A stretch of DNA of 64,000 nt from Paenibacillus oceani (GTDB lineage Bacteria > Bacillota > Bacilli > Paenibacillales > NBRC-103111), in the NCBI RefSeq assembly GCF_014705615.1, contig NZ_JACXJA010000001.1:248001-312000 (forward strand). Reading direction: 5' to 3'. The translations under genes were made by a program, and so were the position numbers. How positions within the stretch are numbered: the first letter of the stretch is position 1; each line of letters opens with the position of its first letter. Below the pieces are notes generated by a model, which had not been told where the DNA came from, did not search any database, and saw only the letters and a list, made by a program, of their open reading frames with translations. This document shows positions 1 to 8,245 of this stretch, piece by piece.

Positions 1-87
1 ATTATCGCTTCACCTCCTTCGTTGCACAAAACTGACCTGCGGAGCGAAACTGCGTGCAACAAAAAAAGCCTGAAGTACCCAGGCTCT

Positions 88-570
88 CTACTTGGCGCCG
101 GCGCGCCCGCGATTCAGTTCTTCTCTCCACTGGCTGGGACTGCACCCGAACTTCTGTTTGAACAGTCGGGAAAAGTAATGCAGGCTGTTGAACCCCGTCG
201 ATTCCGCAATTTGCTGGATGCCCATCTCGGTATTCGCCAAATAACTGACAGCGGCGCTCAGCCGCAGCTTGTTCAAATAATGCATCGGCGTAACGCCCGC
301 CTCGTTCTTGAACGCCCGGACGAGATAGGACGGATTGAAGTGCACCCGTTTGGCCAGCAGCGTCAAGTCGAGCGGGTCGTAGTAGTTCGTCTCCATATAC
401 CGGATCAGCCATTGAATCGACTGCCGCGTGGCCGGGTCCTGCTCACCGCCTGCGTCCAACCCCTCGCGGAAATAGCGGCGGATCAAAAGCAGCGTTTTGC
501 GGATGTCGAGCAGCGCGATTTCTTCGTCGAAGGGTACGTCCTTTTTATGACGCAGCGTTTGGACGGTCAA
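88..570 (-). CDS. Short AraC-type HTH protein (possibly truncated)
   Basis: 160-residue protein that is almost entirely an AraC/XylS DNA-binding domain: two helix-turn-helix units lie at about residues 55-155, with the family-typical stretch GFNSLHYFSRLFKQ near 126-139. AraC regulators usually carry an additional N-terminal effector (cupin) domain of about 120-150 residues, which is absent. The only start is TTG at 570; the frame stays open upstream only to a TGA at 652-654, and the desaturase gene ends at 683, so there is no room for the missing domain. It may be a remnant, or a stand-alone DNA-binding module. The desaturase lies upstream on the same strand. Family call is firm; functionality is uncertain. 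Confidence 0.6.
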   Translation of the reverse strand: MTVQTLRHKKDVPFDEEIALLDIRKTLLLIRRYFREGLDAGGEQDPATRQSIQWLIRYMETNYYDPLDLTLLAKRVHFNPSYLVRAFKNEAGVTPMHYLNKLRLSAAVSYLANTEMGIQQIAESTGFNSLHYFSRLFKQKFGCSPSQWREELNRGRAGAK

Positions 571-682
571 GCCGGAGCCAGAAGCCGGCCCCGCAACGGG
601 AAAAGACGGGCGTCCGCTGCAAGCAGCTCGCCCGTCTCCGTATCGATCCCTTCATCTCCAAGCGCCGGTGCGGCGGAGACCG

Positions 683-1720
683 TTATACCTTCTGCACCTT
701 CGTTGTCCGTCTTGGCTTGCGCTTCGCCAGAAGCGGCTTGATCTCTTGAAAGCTTAAAAATTGTTGGGTTTGCTCGTTCCATACCCGGTGGCGAAGCGAT
801 CGTAAGCTCGTCGTTAGCGTAATGGTCTGCACATCCTGCAAGCGCGGATTCAGATTATGCACTGATTCCAAGTGATAATTAGGCACGCGCGGACTGAGAT
901 GGTGGATGTGATGGAATCCGATGTTGCCGGTAATCCAGCGCAGCACGGTAGGCAGCTTGTAGTAGGAGCTTCCCTGCATCGCCGCTTTTACATAATCCCA
1001 GTTCTCATCCCGTTCGTAATAGGTGTCTTCAAACTGGTGCTGCACATAAAACAACCAGATGCCCGCCATGCCCGACAAAAAGAAAATCGGCCCCTGTACG
1101 AGCAAGTACGCCTGCCAGCCGACGAGCCAGATAAGCAGACCCGCGATTCCTACAATACTAGCATTGGTTATATACGTATTCATCCGCTCTTTGACCCCGG
1201 CGCGTTTCCGGTTAAAGCGGTAGTCGATCAGGAAAATATAGATAGGTCCGATGACAAACATAATAAACGGATTGCGATACAGCCTATAAAACAGTCGGAC
1301 CGGCCACGAGGATTCTACATATTCTTCGACCGTCATCGTCCAGATATCCCCGACTCCCCGCTTGCTCAGATTTCCGCTGGAAGCATGATGGACGGAGTGG
1401 GTATGACGCCATTGATGGAACGGACAGAAGGTCATAATGCCTGTGATCGTCCCGACGATTTCGTTCGCCATCTTGTTTTTGAAAAACGATTTATGACAGC
1501 AATCATGAAAAATGATAAACACCCGGACCAGAAAGCCGCCTGCGGGGATCACCAGGGCAAGGGTAAGCCAATACGAAACCGATAAACTCAGATAAGCCAA
1601 TATCCATAGAAGAACGAACGGCCCAATCGTATTAATAATCTGCCGCACACTAACGTTGATTTGCGGTCTTTCATAGGGCGCAATTTCTTTGCGCCAGCCG
1701 TACTGTTCCTCTTGCTGCAT
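683..1720 (-). CDS. des: Membrane acyl-lipid desaturase (Des-like)
   Basis: Fatty acid desaturase of the membrane di-iron family, 345 residues, close to the length of Bacillus Des, which puts a double bond into phospholipid acyl chains when the membrane stiffens in the cold. Three histidine clusters that bind the irons are intact: HDCCH at 72-76, HTHSVHH at 106-112 and HHIHH at 270-274; the stretch VQHQFEDTY near 226-234 is also typical. Hydrophobic segments lie at about 31-70 and 183-225. The ATG at 1720 is preceded by GAGAGGAAG at a good distance; the open frame continues upstream but without a ribosome site. No DesK/DesR pair is seen next to it. Confidence 0.9.
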   Translation of the reverse strand: MQQEEQYGWRKEIAPYERPQINVSVRQIINTIGPFVLLWILAYLSLSVSYWLTLALVIPAGGFLVRVFIIFHDCCHKSFFKNKMANEIVGTITGIMTFCPFHQWRHTHSVHHASSGNLSKRGVGDIWTMTVEEYVESSWPVRLFYRLYRNPFIMFVIGPIYIFLIDYRFNRKRAGVKERMNTYITNASIVGIAGLLIWLVGWQAYLLVQGPIFFLSGMAGIWLFYVQHQFEDTYYERDENWDYVKAAMQGSSYYKLPTVLRWITGNIGFHHIHHLSPRVPNYHLESVHNLNPRLQDVQTITLTTSLRSLRHRVWNEQTQQFLSFQEIKPLLAKRKPRRTTKVQKV

Positions 1721-1918
1721 GTGTAATAACTTCCTCTCCTCGACCCCGGTATACCCGAACTTATTTTGTCCTAATCCTATTATTACGCTCAGATGGGTCA
1801 TAAGTTTCAGTTTTTTAGAAATAAACCCGCAGATTCTTCTTCCTTTAATGTAAAAATCCCCCATTTTCGCATTGACGCGTGTCCGGAGGATTGCATTTGG
1901 GTTGAACGATGCTCATTA

Positions 1919-2413
1919 TCAAGCAGGACGAACGGCAATATACAAATGAACGACTGCGTGTTGAGGATCGAACTGCCGGGTGTCGTACAGCTCGAAGTCT
2001 CCCGTATACGCCCGTTGAACCGGAGAATCCTGGAAATAAGCCCACACTTCCTGCCATGCTTCCAGCACGACCTCAAAGACGGGGCCTCTACGCGATTCGA
2101 AGACGAGATAGTCGGCTTCCGGCACTACGACTCGCTCCATACCGGGATCGGACGCAGGCGCTTCCTCGCTCCCGCCGCATGGATGGCCGATCACAACCGT
2201 GTATGCACCGTTAACGTCGCTTTCGTAGTCGGTGTAGACGGCATAGAGCAAGTGCGGATTGTCTCCTCCCGGGAGAACCGGACCGGGGTTCTGAAAGTAA
2301 CGGTTCCATAGCTGAGGCAGCAGGCCGTCCGGCCCCTTCTCGCGGGCATTGGTCGTACGTGCGGCAATTCCTGTGATCGTAATCGACGGTTTATGCTGGG
2401 CTTGTTTGTTCAT
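1919..2413 (-). CDS. GyrI-like / effector-binding domain protein
   Basis: 164-residue stand-alone effector-binding protein of the GyrI-like (AraC/BmrR C-terminal domain, integron Cass2) fold. These small cytoplasmic proteins bind hydrophobic or cationic small molecules. Seen here: an N-terminal ITITGIAARTTN strand pair, LLYAVYTDYESDVNGAYTVVIG in the middle (tyrosine-rich pocket segment), a VPEADYLVFESRRG strand, and the closing DFELYDTRQFD segment typical of the family. The ATG at 2413 is chosen because AAAAAGGATGAG precedes it at normal spacing; an ATG 12 bp upstream sits directly on that ribosome site. No DNA-binding domain is present. A second family member is encoded at 23998-24435. Confidence 0.75.
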   Translation of the reverse strand: MNKQAQHKPSITITGIAARTTNAREKGPDGLLPQLWNRYFQNPGPVLPGGDNPHLLYAVYTDYESDVNGAYTVVIGHPCGGSEEAPASDPGMERVVVPEADYLVFESRRGPVFEVVLEAWQEVWAYFQDSPVQRAYTGDFELYDTRQFDPQHAVVHLYIAVRPA

Positions 2414-2813
2414 CCGTATACTCATCCTTTTTCTTAGGCGTATCCCTAGTAGTAAGTCTGGCTAAAGTATTCCAATAAAAGTATCGGCTTTACCTTTTAG
2501 GCAGCCCCTTTGCGATTACGGGATACAGAATCAGCTCTGACTTGGTACCAGAATACAACAGGAACTATGACAACAGCCTGTCAAGATTTATACAAGCTGG
2601 ACGGGGAAGTGCGGCCCGAACCTCGTTCGATAGCCTCCCCTGCCCTTCTCCTATAGGCCAGGCGCAAGCCGGATTCACTACGGGATCGCGTTACAGAGAT
2701 CAGACTAGTTTCCGCTTTCGGGGCTTGGCTGTTATTTACATCCTGGCTTCCCTATTTTATTATTTATCCAATTACGTAATTACGTAGTTAAATAATTATT
2801 AGGCGGTGGTTGT
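2414..2813. other. 400-bp intergenic region, divergent promoters
   Basis: Non-coding region between two divergently transcribed genes. A short open frame on the plus strand (2542-2787) has no ribosome site and no recognisable product. The distal end is AT-rich and holds the overlapping palindromes described at 2770-2785. Nothing else recognised. Confidence 0.5.
2770..2785. promoter_or_regulatory. Overlapping ACGT palindromes, candidate operator
   Basis: AATTACGTAATT (2770-2781) and ACGTAATTACGT (2774-2785) are both perfect palindromes and overlap. They end 28 bp before the ATG of the ArsR-type gene at 2814. ArsR-family repressors commonly bind AT-rich dyads in their own promoters, so autoregulation is inferred; no binding evidence is available. 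Confidence 0.35.
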
Positions 2814-3944
2814 ATGTCACGAGATTATGGAGCCGAATTGGATGCCGTAAAAGCCGGGCTGAGCGAGCTTCAGCAGCTCGTCAGGCAATGGGTCCAGGCA
2901 AACCCCGGCAAGGCGTCCCCACAAACAGACGTTGCGGAGACCGGCATGACGGTTTCGGCGCAGTTGCAAGAACGGCCGGGCGAAGCGGGAGGCATCTTTT
3001 ATTCCGGCCAATACCGCGGGGAGAAATGGGGATACCGCTGGGAACCCCGGGAGAGACGGGTCAGCGAGCTGCTCGGCCTGGACGGCGACAAAGTGGCCAA
3101 GGTGCTGTCCGCACTCGGGCATAAGCAGCGCCTGGACATTCTCCGGTCCGTGCTGACCGAGCCGCTTACGGGCGCCGAGCTTGTCGAGCGGTTGAACATG
3201 GGCACGACAGGTCAGTTGTACCATCACATCAAAGCACTGCTCGGCGCAAATCTGCTTGTGCAGGAAGAACGCGGAGGACGTTATTCGCTCCCCGGTCATC
3301 GGGCTCTGCCGCTCCTCTTGCTGCTCTCCGCCGCTTCCGACCTGCTCGATACGAGCGATTACATGGAACTGGCCGAGGCGCGGAGCAACGCCGGCGCGTA
3401 TCTAGGCGCAGCTTCCGAGGAATACGATCCTCACCTCCTGCTCCTGGCCGTGGTGGACAATACGATTCTGGAGCATAAGGCCGGATCTTGCACGGAAGCG
3501 AACATCTTCCTGCATGGCGACGGCAGCATCACCGTAGCCGACGACGGCCGGGGCATCCCGGTTCAGGCGCTTCCGGGCACCGACACGCCGGGTGTCCAGG
3601 CTGTTCTGACCCGGATTGTCCAGCGCAGCGACGGAGCTTCCTTTTTTGCGCCGGGCGGGGAGAAAGGCATTAGCATCTCGGTCGTCAACGCGCTCTCCGA
3701 GAAGCTCACCGTCGGGATTCGCCGGGAAGGCAAGTCGTTCCGCCAGGACTACAAGCACGGCATCCCTCAGACCGGCCTCATAACCATAGGAACGACGAAG
3801 GAGACCGGAACCAGCGTCACGTTTCTGCCCGATCCGGACATTTTCCGCGCCTCCTTCTCTCCGGCAAGGCTGAGCGGCCTGGCAGACGAAATATCGGCTG
3901 CATACCCGGGGCTGGCCGTCCGGTTTTATAACGAGGCGGAGTAA
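2814..3944 (+). CDS. ArsR-type winged-helix protein fused to a GyrB-like GHKL ATPase domain
   Basis: 376-residue protein with two recognisable modules. Residues 85-160 form an ArsR-type winged helix (LSALGHKQRLDILRSVL, then LYHHIKALLGANLLV as recognition helix and wing). Residues 205-375 align by eye with the ATPase domain of DNA gyrase B: VVDN at 213-216, DDGRGIP at 243-249, SVVNALS at 289-295, EGKSFRQDYKHGIPQ at 305-319 and TGTSVTF at 331-337. The GyrB catalytic glutamate, four residues before the Mg-binding asparagine, is alanine here (A212), and the ATP-lid GLHGVG motif reads GGEKGIS (281-287). This suggests nucleotide binding without gyrase-type hydrolysis. No gyrase or topoisomerase genes are adjacent, and it is monocistronic. 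A nucleotide-sensing transcription factor is inferred. Confidence 0.8.
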   Translation: MSRDYGAELDAVKAGLSELQQLVRQWVQANPGKASPQTDVAETGMTVSAQLQERPGEAGGIFYSGQYRGEKWGYRWEPRERRVSELLGLDGDKVAKVLSALGHKQRLDILRSVLTEPLTGAELVERLNMGTTGQLYHHIKALLGANLLVQEERGGRYSLPGHRALPLLLLLSAASDLLDTSDYMELAEARSNAGAYLGAASEEYDPHLLLLAVVDNTILEHKAGSCTEANIFLHGDGSITVADDGRGIPVQALPGTDTPGVQAVLTRIVQRSDGASFFAPGGEKGISISVVNALSEKLTVGIRREGKSFRQDYKHGIPQTGLITIGTTKETGTSVTFLPDPDIFRASFSPARLSGLADEISAAYPGLAVRFYNEAE

Positions 3945-4022
3945 CCCGGACGACCGTTCCGCCTCCGTTCTCCGCTGCAACCCCGCCGGGTCCGTACCCG
4001 GGGCTTGCCGCTTTTACTAAAT

Positions 4023-4067
4023 AGGCTTTCCCGCAGGCCGCAGCGCAAACCTCGGGAAAGCCTTTTC
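4023..4067 (+). terminator. Intrinsic terminator after the ArsR/GyrB gene
   Basis: Inverted repeat AGGCTTTCCCG (4023-4033) and CGGGAAAGCCT (4053-4063), followed by TTTCC on the plus strand. It lies 80 bp after the 2814-3944 stop. The rest of the 329-bp gap up to 4273 shows no recognisable signal. Confidence 0.8.
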
Positions 4068-4273
4068 CTGTCGAACAGGCAGGCGTTTTATTCCCTTCGC
4101 GCTGCGCCTCCTCCCGCATTTATGCATCCGGACTGCAACGACTAGGTCTATGGTTGCGTATTTCATCAGGAATGGTATTATTTTCACATGCCCTTATACC
4201 TAGTAACGATGTCAGATCCTACTTTACAAGACGCACCATGAGCTCTGGCTTCGTACGAATAGTCGGAAGGTGG

Positions 4274-5749
4274 ATGTCGGTGAATCATAAGGAAACTCTG
4301 CACCGCAGAAACAAACTGTTAGTGGCGATTCTTTGGGGGATGCTCGTTCTGGGGATTGCCGTCGACGTCTTAACGGGCGCGCCCGCAAGCTCCGTCATCG
4401 TGCTGATCATCGTCGGTTCGGTGACCTGCGGGGCCGCGACGATTCTGACCTTTAAACGGTGGCTGGCCGATTACGTGATGTATTTTATAGCCGCGATCGT
4501 AACCGTCTTGACGCTGCTTCTCATCTGGACCGGGCCGATTATTACGACGTACTTCCTCGTATTCGTCAACCTGGCCATTATGACGCTGTATACGAACTTC
4601 CGGGCGATCGCGTTTTCCGCCCTGCTGGGCTTCGGGCTGACGATCTATTTATTCGTGAGTCCCTATAAGGACGAGATGTTCGGGATCAACGATCCGGTTA
4701 CGATTACGATGTACTTGGCCTTAATCGTCATCCCGCTGCTCGTATCCGCCAAATTCGGCGAACGGCTGCAGGCCGAGGCCGCCGCCCAGCAGCAGAAGGC
4801 GATCGACGAGCAGGCGCATTCGCAGGCGCTGATCGATCAGTTGTCCGCTTCCCTGACTTTATTGAACGACTTCAGCTCGAAGCTCAAGCTGAACGTGACG
4901 TCGACCAGCACCATATCCAATCAGGTAACCGCCGCGTTCTCGGAAATTACGGCCAGCACGGACACGCAGACGAACAGCATCTCCGCCATCAGCGAATCCG
5001 TCCAGATTATCGAGCAGGCGGTCGCCTCCCTCGCCGGCCGGTCCACAGAGATGCGGGAGCTGTCCGCAAGTTCCGTCACGCTGACGGCAAGCGGCGCCGC
5101 CGAAGCTCAATCGCTGGAACAAAAGATGGATCAAGTCCACGAGACATTCAACCGGGCCGTCTCCCTGATGCACGAGCTGAACGAGCAAAACAGCCGGATC
5201 AGCGATATCGTCACGACGATTCATCAAATCTCGGCGCAGACGAATCTGCTCGCGCTGAACGCCGCTATCGAGGCCGCCCGGGCGGGAGAGCACGGCAAAG
5301 GCTTCGCGGTCGTATCGGGTGAAATCCGGAAGCTGGCGGATACATCCAGACAGTCGACCGAGCAGATCGTAGACATCCTGGAGACGATCCGGACGAAGAC
5401 CGATCAGGCTTCGGGGCAAATTATGCTCGGTCAGCGGACCGTCATCGAAAGCGCCGATGCCGCCAAGCAGGTCGCCGAAGCGATGCGGCGGCTGTCCGGC
5501 AACTCGAACAAGGTGGAAGAGCAATCCGCTCAGGTGGAGCAGTCGGCCGACGATCTGCATCACCAATATGTCAAAATAACCGGGGAAATCGTAACGATTG
5601 CGGGGCTGACCGAAGAACATACAGCCTCGATCAAGGAGATGGCGGCCAGTATGAATACGCAGGACAGCCGGATTCAGGAGATCGTCGAGAGCTTCCTGCA
5701 ACTGGATCAGTTGGCTACGGAACTGAACAAAATGACGGAGCGGCGCTGA
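4274..5749 (+). CDS. Methyl-accepting chemotaxis protein, multi-pass type
   Basis: 491-residue chemoreceptor. Residues 10-160 contain about six closely spaced hydrophobic segments with no large extracellular ligand domain, so it is likely to sense through the membrane or from the cytoplasm. A coiled coil follows, then the highly conserved signalling hairpin with [18 protein letters not shown] near 345-362 and [16 protein letters not shown], which contacts CheA and CheW. The ATG at 4274 (after GGAAGG) and the in-frame GTG at 4280 are both possible starts; open reading extends further upstream without support. It is convergent with the TVP38 gene, 13 bp apart. The cue is unknown. Confidence 0.88.
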   Translation: MSVNHKETLHRRNKLLVAILWGMLVLGIAVDVLTGAPASSVIVLIIVGSVTCGAATILTFKRWLADYVMYFIAAIVTVLTLLLIWTGPIITTYFLVFVNLAIMTLYTNFRAIAFSALLGFGLTIYLFVSPYKDEMFGINDPVTITMYLALIVIPLLVSAKFGERLQAEAAAQQQKAIDEQAHSQALIDQLSASLTLLNDFSSKLKLNVTSTSTISNQVTAAFSEITASTDTQTNSISAISESVQIIEQAVASLAGRSTEMRELSASSVTLTASGAAEAQSLEQKMDQVHETFNRAVSLMHELNEQNSRISDIVTTIHQISAQTNLLALNAAIEAARAGEHGKGFAVVSGEIRKLADTSRQSTEQIVDILETIRTKTDQASGQIMLGQRTVIESADAAKQVAEAMRRLSGNSNKVEEQSAQVEQSADDLHHQYVKITGEIVTIAGLTEEHTASIKEMAASMNTQDSRIQEIVESFLQLDQLATELNKMTERR

Positions 5750-5762
5750 CGGAACGATTCCC

Positions 5763-6395
5763 TTACAGCTGCTCGCCCACCTGCTCCTTCCGCTTGTGCC
5801 ACAGACGATACAGACCTAACGTAACCGCAAGAAAGACGGCGTATACTCCGATCGCTGCCGCGATATTGCCGGGATCGGACATCAGGCTGTCGCCCACCAG
5901 GGCGAACAGCAGCATCGCCGGAATTTTGCCGACCGAGGAGGCCGTAACGTACACCGCAACCGATACCCGGCTTAGTGCCGAGTAGATGTTAATAGCGAAG
6001 GACGGAACGAAAGGAAGGAGCCGGGCGAACAGGATCGCGAGAAACGCATTCCGTTCAAAAAGCAGCGTCACTTTCTCGATCCCGCTGTACCGGCGGAGCA
6101 TCCGCATCCCCCACTCCTGGTAGCCGTACCGGACAAAAACGAACATCAGGACGGAGGCCGTGGCCGAGCCGACCCAAGTAATCCCGGCTCCTGTAATCGG
6201 GCCGAAGGCGGCCCCGATCACGCCTCCGACGATCGGGTACGGAATAACCGGAAATAAAGCCATCACCGTCGCCATAATCATTACGAGCACGACCTGATCC
6301 GACTGACGGAACCAATCCATGATGTTCTCCCCGTACCGGTATATCCCGAATGCGGCTCCTATGTAGACGATCGCCAAGATCAGCTTCTTGACCAT
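5763..6395 (-). CDS. TVP38/TMEM64 (VTT/DedA-like) membrane protein
   Basis: 210-residue polytopic membrane protein of the TVP38/TMEM64 (SNARE-associated, VTT) family. Family signatures seen are FPVIPYPIVGGVIGAAFGP around residues 48-66, and the re-entrant segment FARLLPFVPSFAINIYSALSRV around 123-144. Bacterial VTT proteins include DedA relatives linked to lipid carrier flipping and membrane homeostasis; the substrate here is unknown. It is preceded by the alkyltransferase-like gene with a 9-bp gap and by the small gene at 6762-7040, so the three probably form one transcript. Confidence 0.85.
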   Translation of the reverse strand: MVKKLILAIVYIGAAFGIYRYGENIMDWFRQSDQVVLVMIMATVMALFPVIPYPIVGGVIGAAFGPITGAGITWVGSATASVLMFVFVRYGYQEWGMRMLRRYSGIEKVTLLFERNAFLAILFARLLPFVPSFAINIYSALSRVSVAVYVTASSVGKIPAMLLFALVGDSLMSDPGNIAAAIGVYAVFLAVTLGLYRLWHKRKEQVGEQL

Positions 6396-6404
6396 ACCTG
6401 ACTC

Positions 6405-6716
6405 CTATACCGGGTCCGGCTCGTACCGGAAGCGGGTAAGATCGATCCGCCCCTGGTCGTCGATGTCCACGCCTTCGCTTTCCAGATGGAGCGTCTGAAC
6501 CAGGCGCCCTTCATCCGGAAGCGCAATTTCCCCCTTGGCGTTTACGACCCGGTGCCATGGCAGCCGGTGGGACTTGCTGAGCGAATGCAGAATGCGCACC
6601 ACTTGCCTTGCGCTTCTAGGGCTTCCGGCGAGCCCGGCGATTTGCCCGTAAGTCATGACGCGCCCTTCCGGGATGCTTTTAATAATGTCCACGACCCGCT
6701 GTGTGTAAGGTTCCAT
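6405..6716 (-). CDS. Alkyltransferase-like (ATL) DNA damage-binding protein
   Basis: 103-residue protein matching the C-terminal DNA-binding domain of O6-alkylguanine-DNA alkyltransferase, with PWHRVV at 53-58 where true methyltransferases have PCHRVV. Tryptophan in place of the acceptor cysteine is the hallmark of ATL proteins, which bind O6-alkylguanine, flip the base and hand the lesion to nucleotide excision repair instead of removing the alkyl group. The helix-turn-helix with MTYGQIAGLAG (21-31) and the GSPRSARQV arginine-finger segment (31-39) are intact. Length is typical for ATL. The start has ordinary ribosome-site spacing and the gene is probably co-transcribed with its neighbours. 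Confidence 0.88.
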   Translation of the reverse strand: MEPYTQRVVDIIKSIPEGRVMTYGQIAGLAGSPRSARQVVRILHSLSKSHRLPWHRVVNAKGEIALPDEGRLVQTLHLESEGVDIDDQGRIDLTRFRYEPDPV

Positions 6717-6761
6717 CCGTTTCCCCCCAAGAAAAGAGCAGACCTGGCGGTCCTCCTCCTC

Positions 6762-7040
6762 TTAATCGTCGTAATCGGCAAGCCCCTGCTCGATCAGATA
6801 GTCCATCTCCGCATCGAGGATTGCCTCTACTTTCAACTCGTCCAGCTTCACATCGGGCCGGCTCAGCACATAATCGACCAGCTCGTCGCCGTCGATATCG
6901 ACCTCGCCCTTCGCATTCGCCTTGGCCCCGCTCATGAACGCCTGTTCGTGCTTCAGGACGAGCTGAATCCGCTTCGGGTCGAGCTTCGTGCGGTTCGCGA
7001 TGTATTGCACCAATTCTTGTTGATTTACTTCTGCAGTCAA
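6762..7040 (-). CDS. Small acidic conserved-looking protein, unknown function
   Basis: 92 residues, strongly acidic at the C-terminus, predicted mostly helical, with no signal peptide or membrane segment. I do not recognise a family. Support for reality: a TTG start with GGAGC nine bases upstream, no better frame across the region, and a 45-bp gap to the alkyltransferase-like gene that suggests an operon. The residue pattern QELVQYIANRTKLDPKRIQLVLKHE resembles a short nucleoid- or HU-like N-terminal helix-turn motif, but this is weak and not used for the call. Confidence 0.6.
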   Translation of the reverse strand: MTAEVNQQELVQYIANRTKLDPKRIQLVLKHEQAFMSGAKANAKGEVDIDGDELVDYVLSRPDVKLDELKVEAILDAEMDYLIEQGLADYDD

Positions 7041-7199
7041 TGGGTTCAGCTCCTAATTCGACAAGTTACTGCCATTGTACCATACTGCCGCCATCTGCCG
7101 CTCCTTGGTGCGAAGCTGCTTACGGCAGTTCCGCCGCTTTGCTTTTCCGGGTCGATCGGAGTATGGTGAAGATACTCTATAGTAAAGGTCGGTCGTCCC

Positions 7200-8150
7200 T
7201 TGCATACCCCGCTGTTTGTATATACGTTTGCTTGTCACGAAGATGAATTCCCCTTGTGCGCTTTGGAGAAACGGACCGTATTCGGCGCAGATGCCTCCGC
7301 CGGCTCGCATCTCTTATGCAGCCCTGTGGCGTTCGAGCCGAGCCGAAGCCCGTTCGTCAAAGAACGGATCGACGTGCTGTATCAGGGGGACAGCGTCTCC
7401 GCGATTGCCCGGCAGCTGCCCGGCCTGCAACTGAGCGGATCTACGTTCAAAGTGATCTTCGTCAAGAAGAACGACCTCGAACCGCCGCACAACATCGAAT
7501 ATGCCGGACAACGCGCTATCGAGCGGGAGCTGGGTGCCTCGATCGCCGGTACAGCCGACGTCCATAAGCCGGACCACACATTCGGGGTGGTGACGGTGGG
7601 CGGCAGATGGTACTTCGGCCGTTATCGGAAGGCGGAGCCCGTCTGGCTGCACCATATGAAAAAACCTCATAGCTACTCCATCGCCCTCCCGACCCGAATC
7701 GCCAGAGCGATCGTCAATATCGCCGTCCCGGACCCCCAGGCCGCTATCCGAGCGATCGATCCGTGCTGCGGGATCGGAACCGTACTGGTCGAAGCGCTCT
7801 CGATGGGCATCGCCATCACCGGTCGCGACATCAACCCGCTCGCTGTCCGCGGCGCCAGGGCGAACATCGCTTCCTTCGGCCTGACCGGAGAGGTCGCCCT
7901 GGGCTCAATCGCCGATATCGAGGCAAGCTACGATGCCGCGATTGTCGATATGCCTTACAACCGGGTGACGAGGATTTCGCCGGAGGAGCAGCTGTCCATC
8001 CTGCATCATACCCGCCGCATCGCGAATAAAGCGGTGATCGTAACCACCGGCGACATCGACGAGCAGGTGACCGGCGCCGGGTTCGCAATCCGGGATCGCT
8101 GCGCCGTGCGGAAAGGAGCCTTTTCCAGGCACATCCTGATCTGCACATGA
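7200..8150 (+). CDS. TRM11/THUMP-like RNA methyltransferase
   Basis: 316-residue SAM-dependent methyltransferase of the TRM11/RlmL-like group that methylates RNA bases, usually N2-guanine in tRNA. The Rossmann SAM loop is DPCCGIGT at 187-194, preceded by the short SLPTRIARA-type lead-in (IALPTRIARAIVNIA). The catalytic loop, usually N/D-PPY, reads DMPYN at 250-254. The N-terminal 170 residues would hold the RNA-binding part. TTG at 7200 is the only in-frame start with an upstream AAAGG (12 bases away); no ATG is available before the conserved region. Neighbours give no functional clue. Confidence 0.7.
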   Translation: MHTPLFVYTFACHEDEFPLCALEKRTVFGADASAGSHLLCSPVAFEPSRSPFVKERIDVLYQGDSVSAIARQLPGLQLSGSTFKVIFVKKNDLEPPHNIEYAGQRAIERELGASIAGTADVHKPDHTFGVVTVGGRWYFGRYRKAEPVWLHHMKKPHSYSIALPTRIARAIVNIAVPDPQAAIRAIDPCCGIGTVLVEALSMGIAITGRDINPLAVRGARANIASFGLTGEVALGSIADIEASYDAAIVDMPYNRVTRISPEEQLSILHHTRRIANKAVIVTTGDIDEQVTGAGFAIRDRCAVRKGAFSRHILICT

Positions 8151-8245
8151 ACGCCTCGTTCGACGGCGGGACGGATGACTCCCGGAGCATCTTGCTTCTA
8201 CATCCGCTGTTTTGCATAATGGAAATAGAATGGAGTTGAGGATAC

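Noticed and set aside
2542-2787. 81-codon frame in the 2414-2813 gap
   Set aside because: No ribosome site and no family resemblance; it ends in AT-rich promoter sequence.
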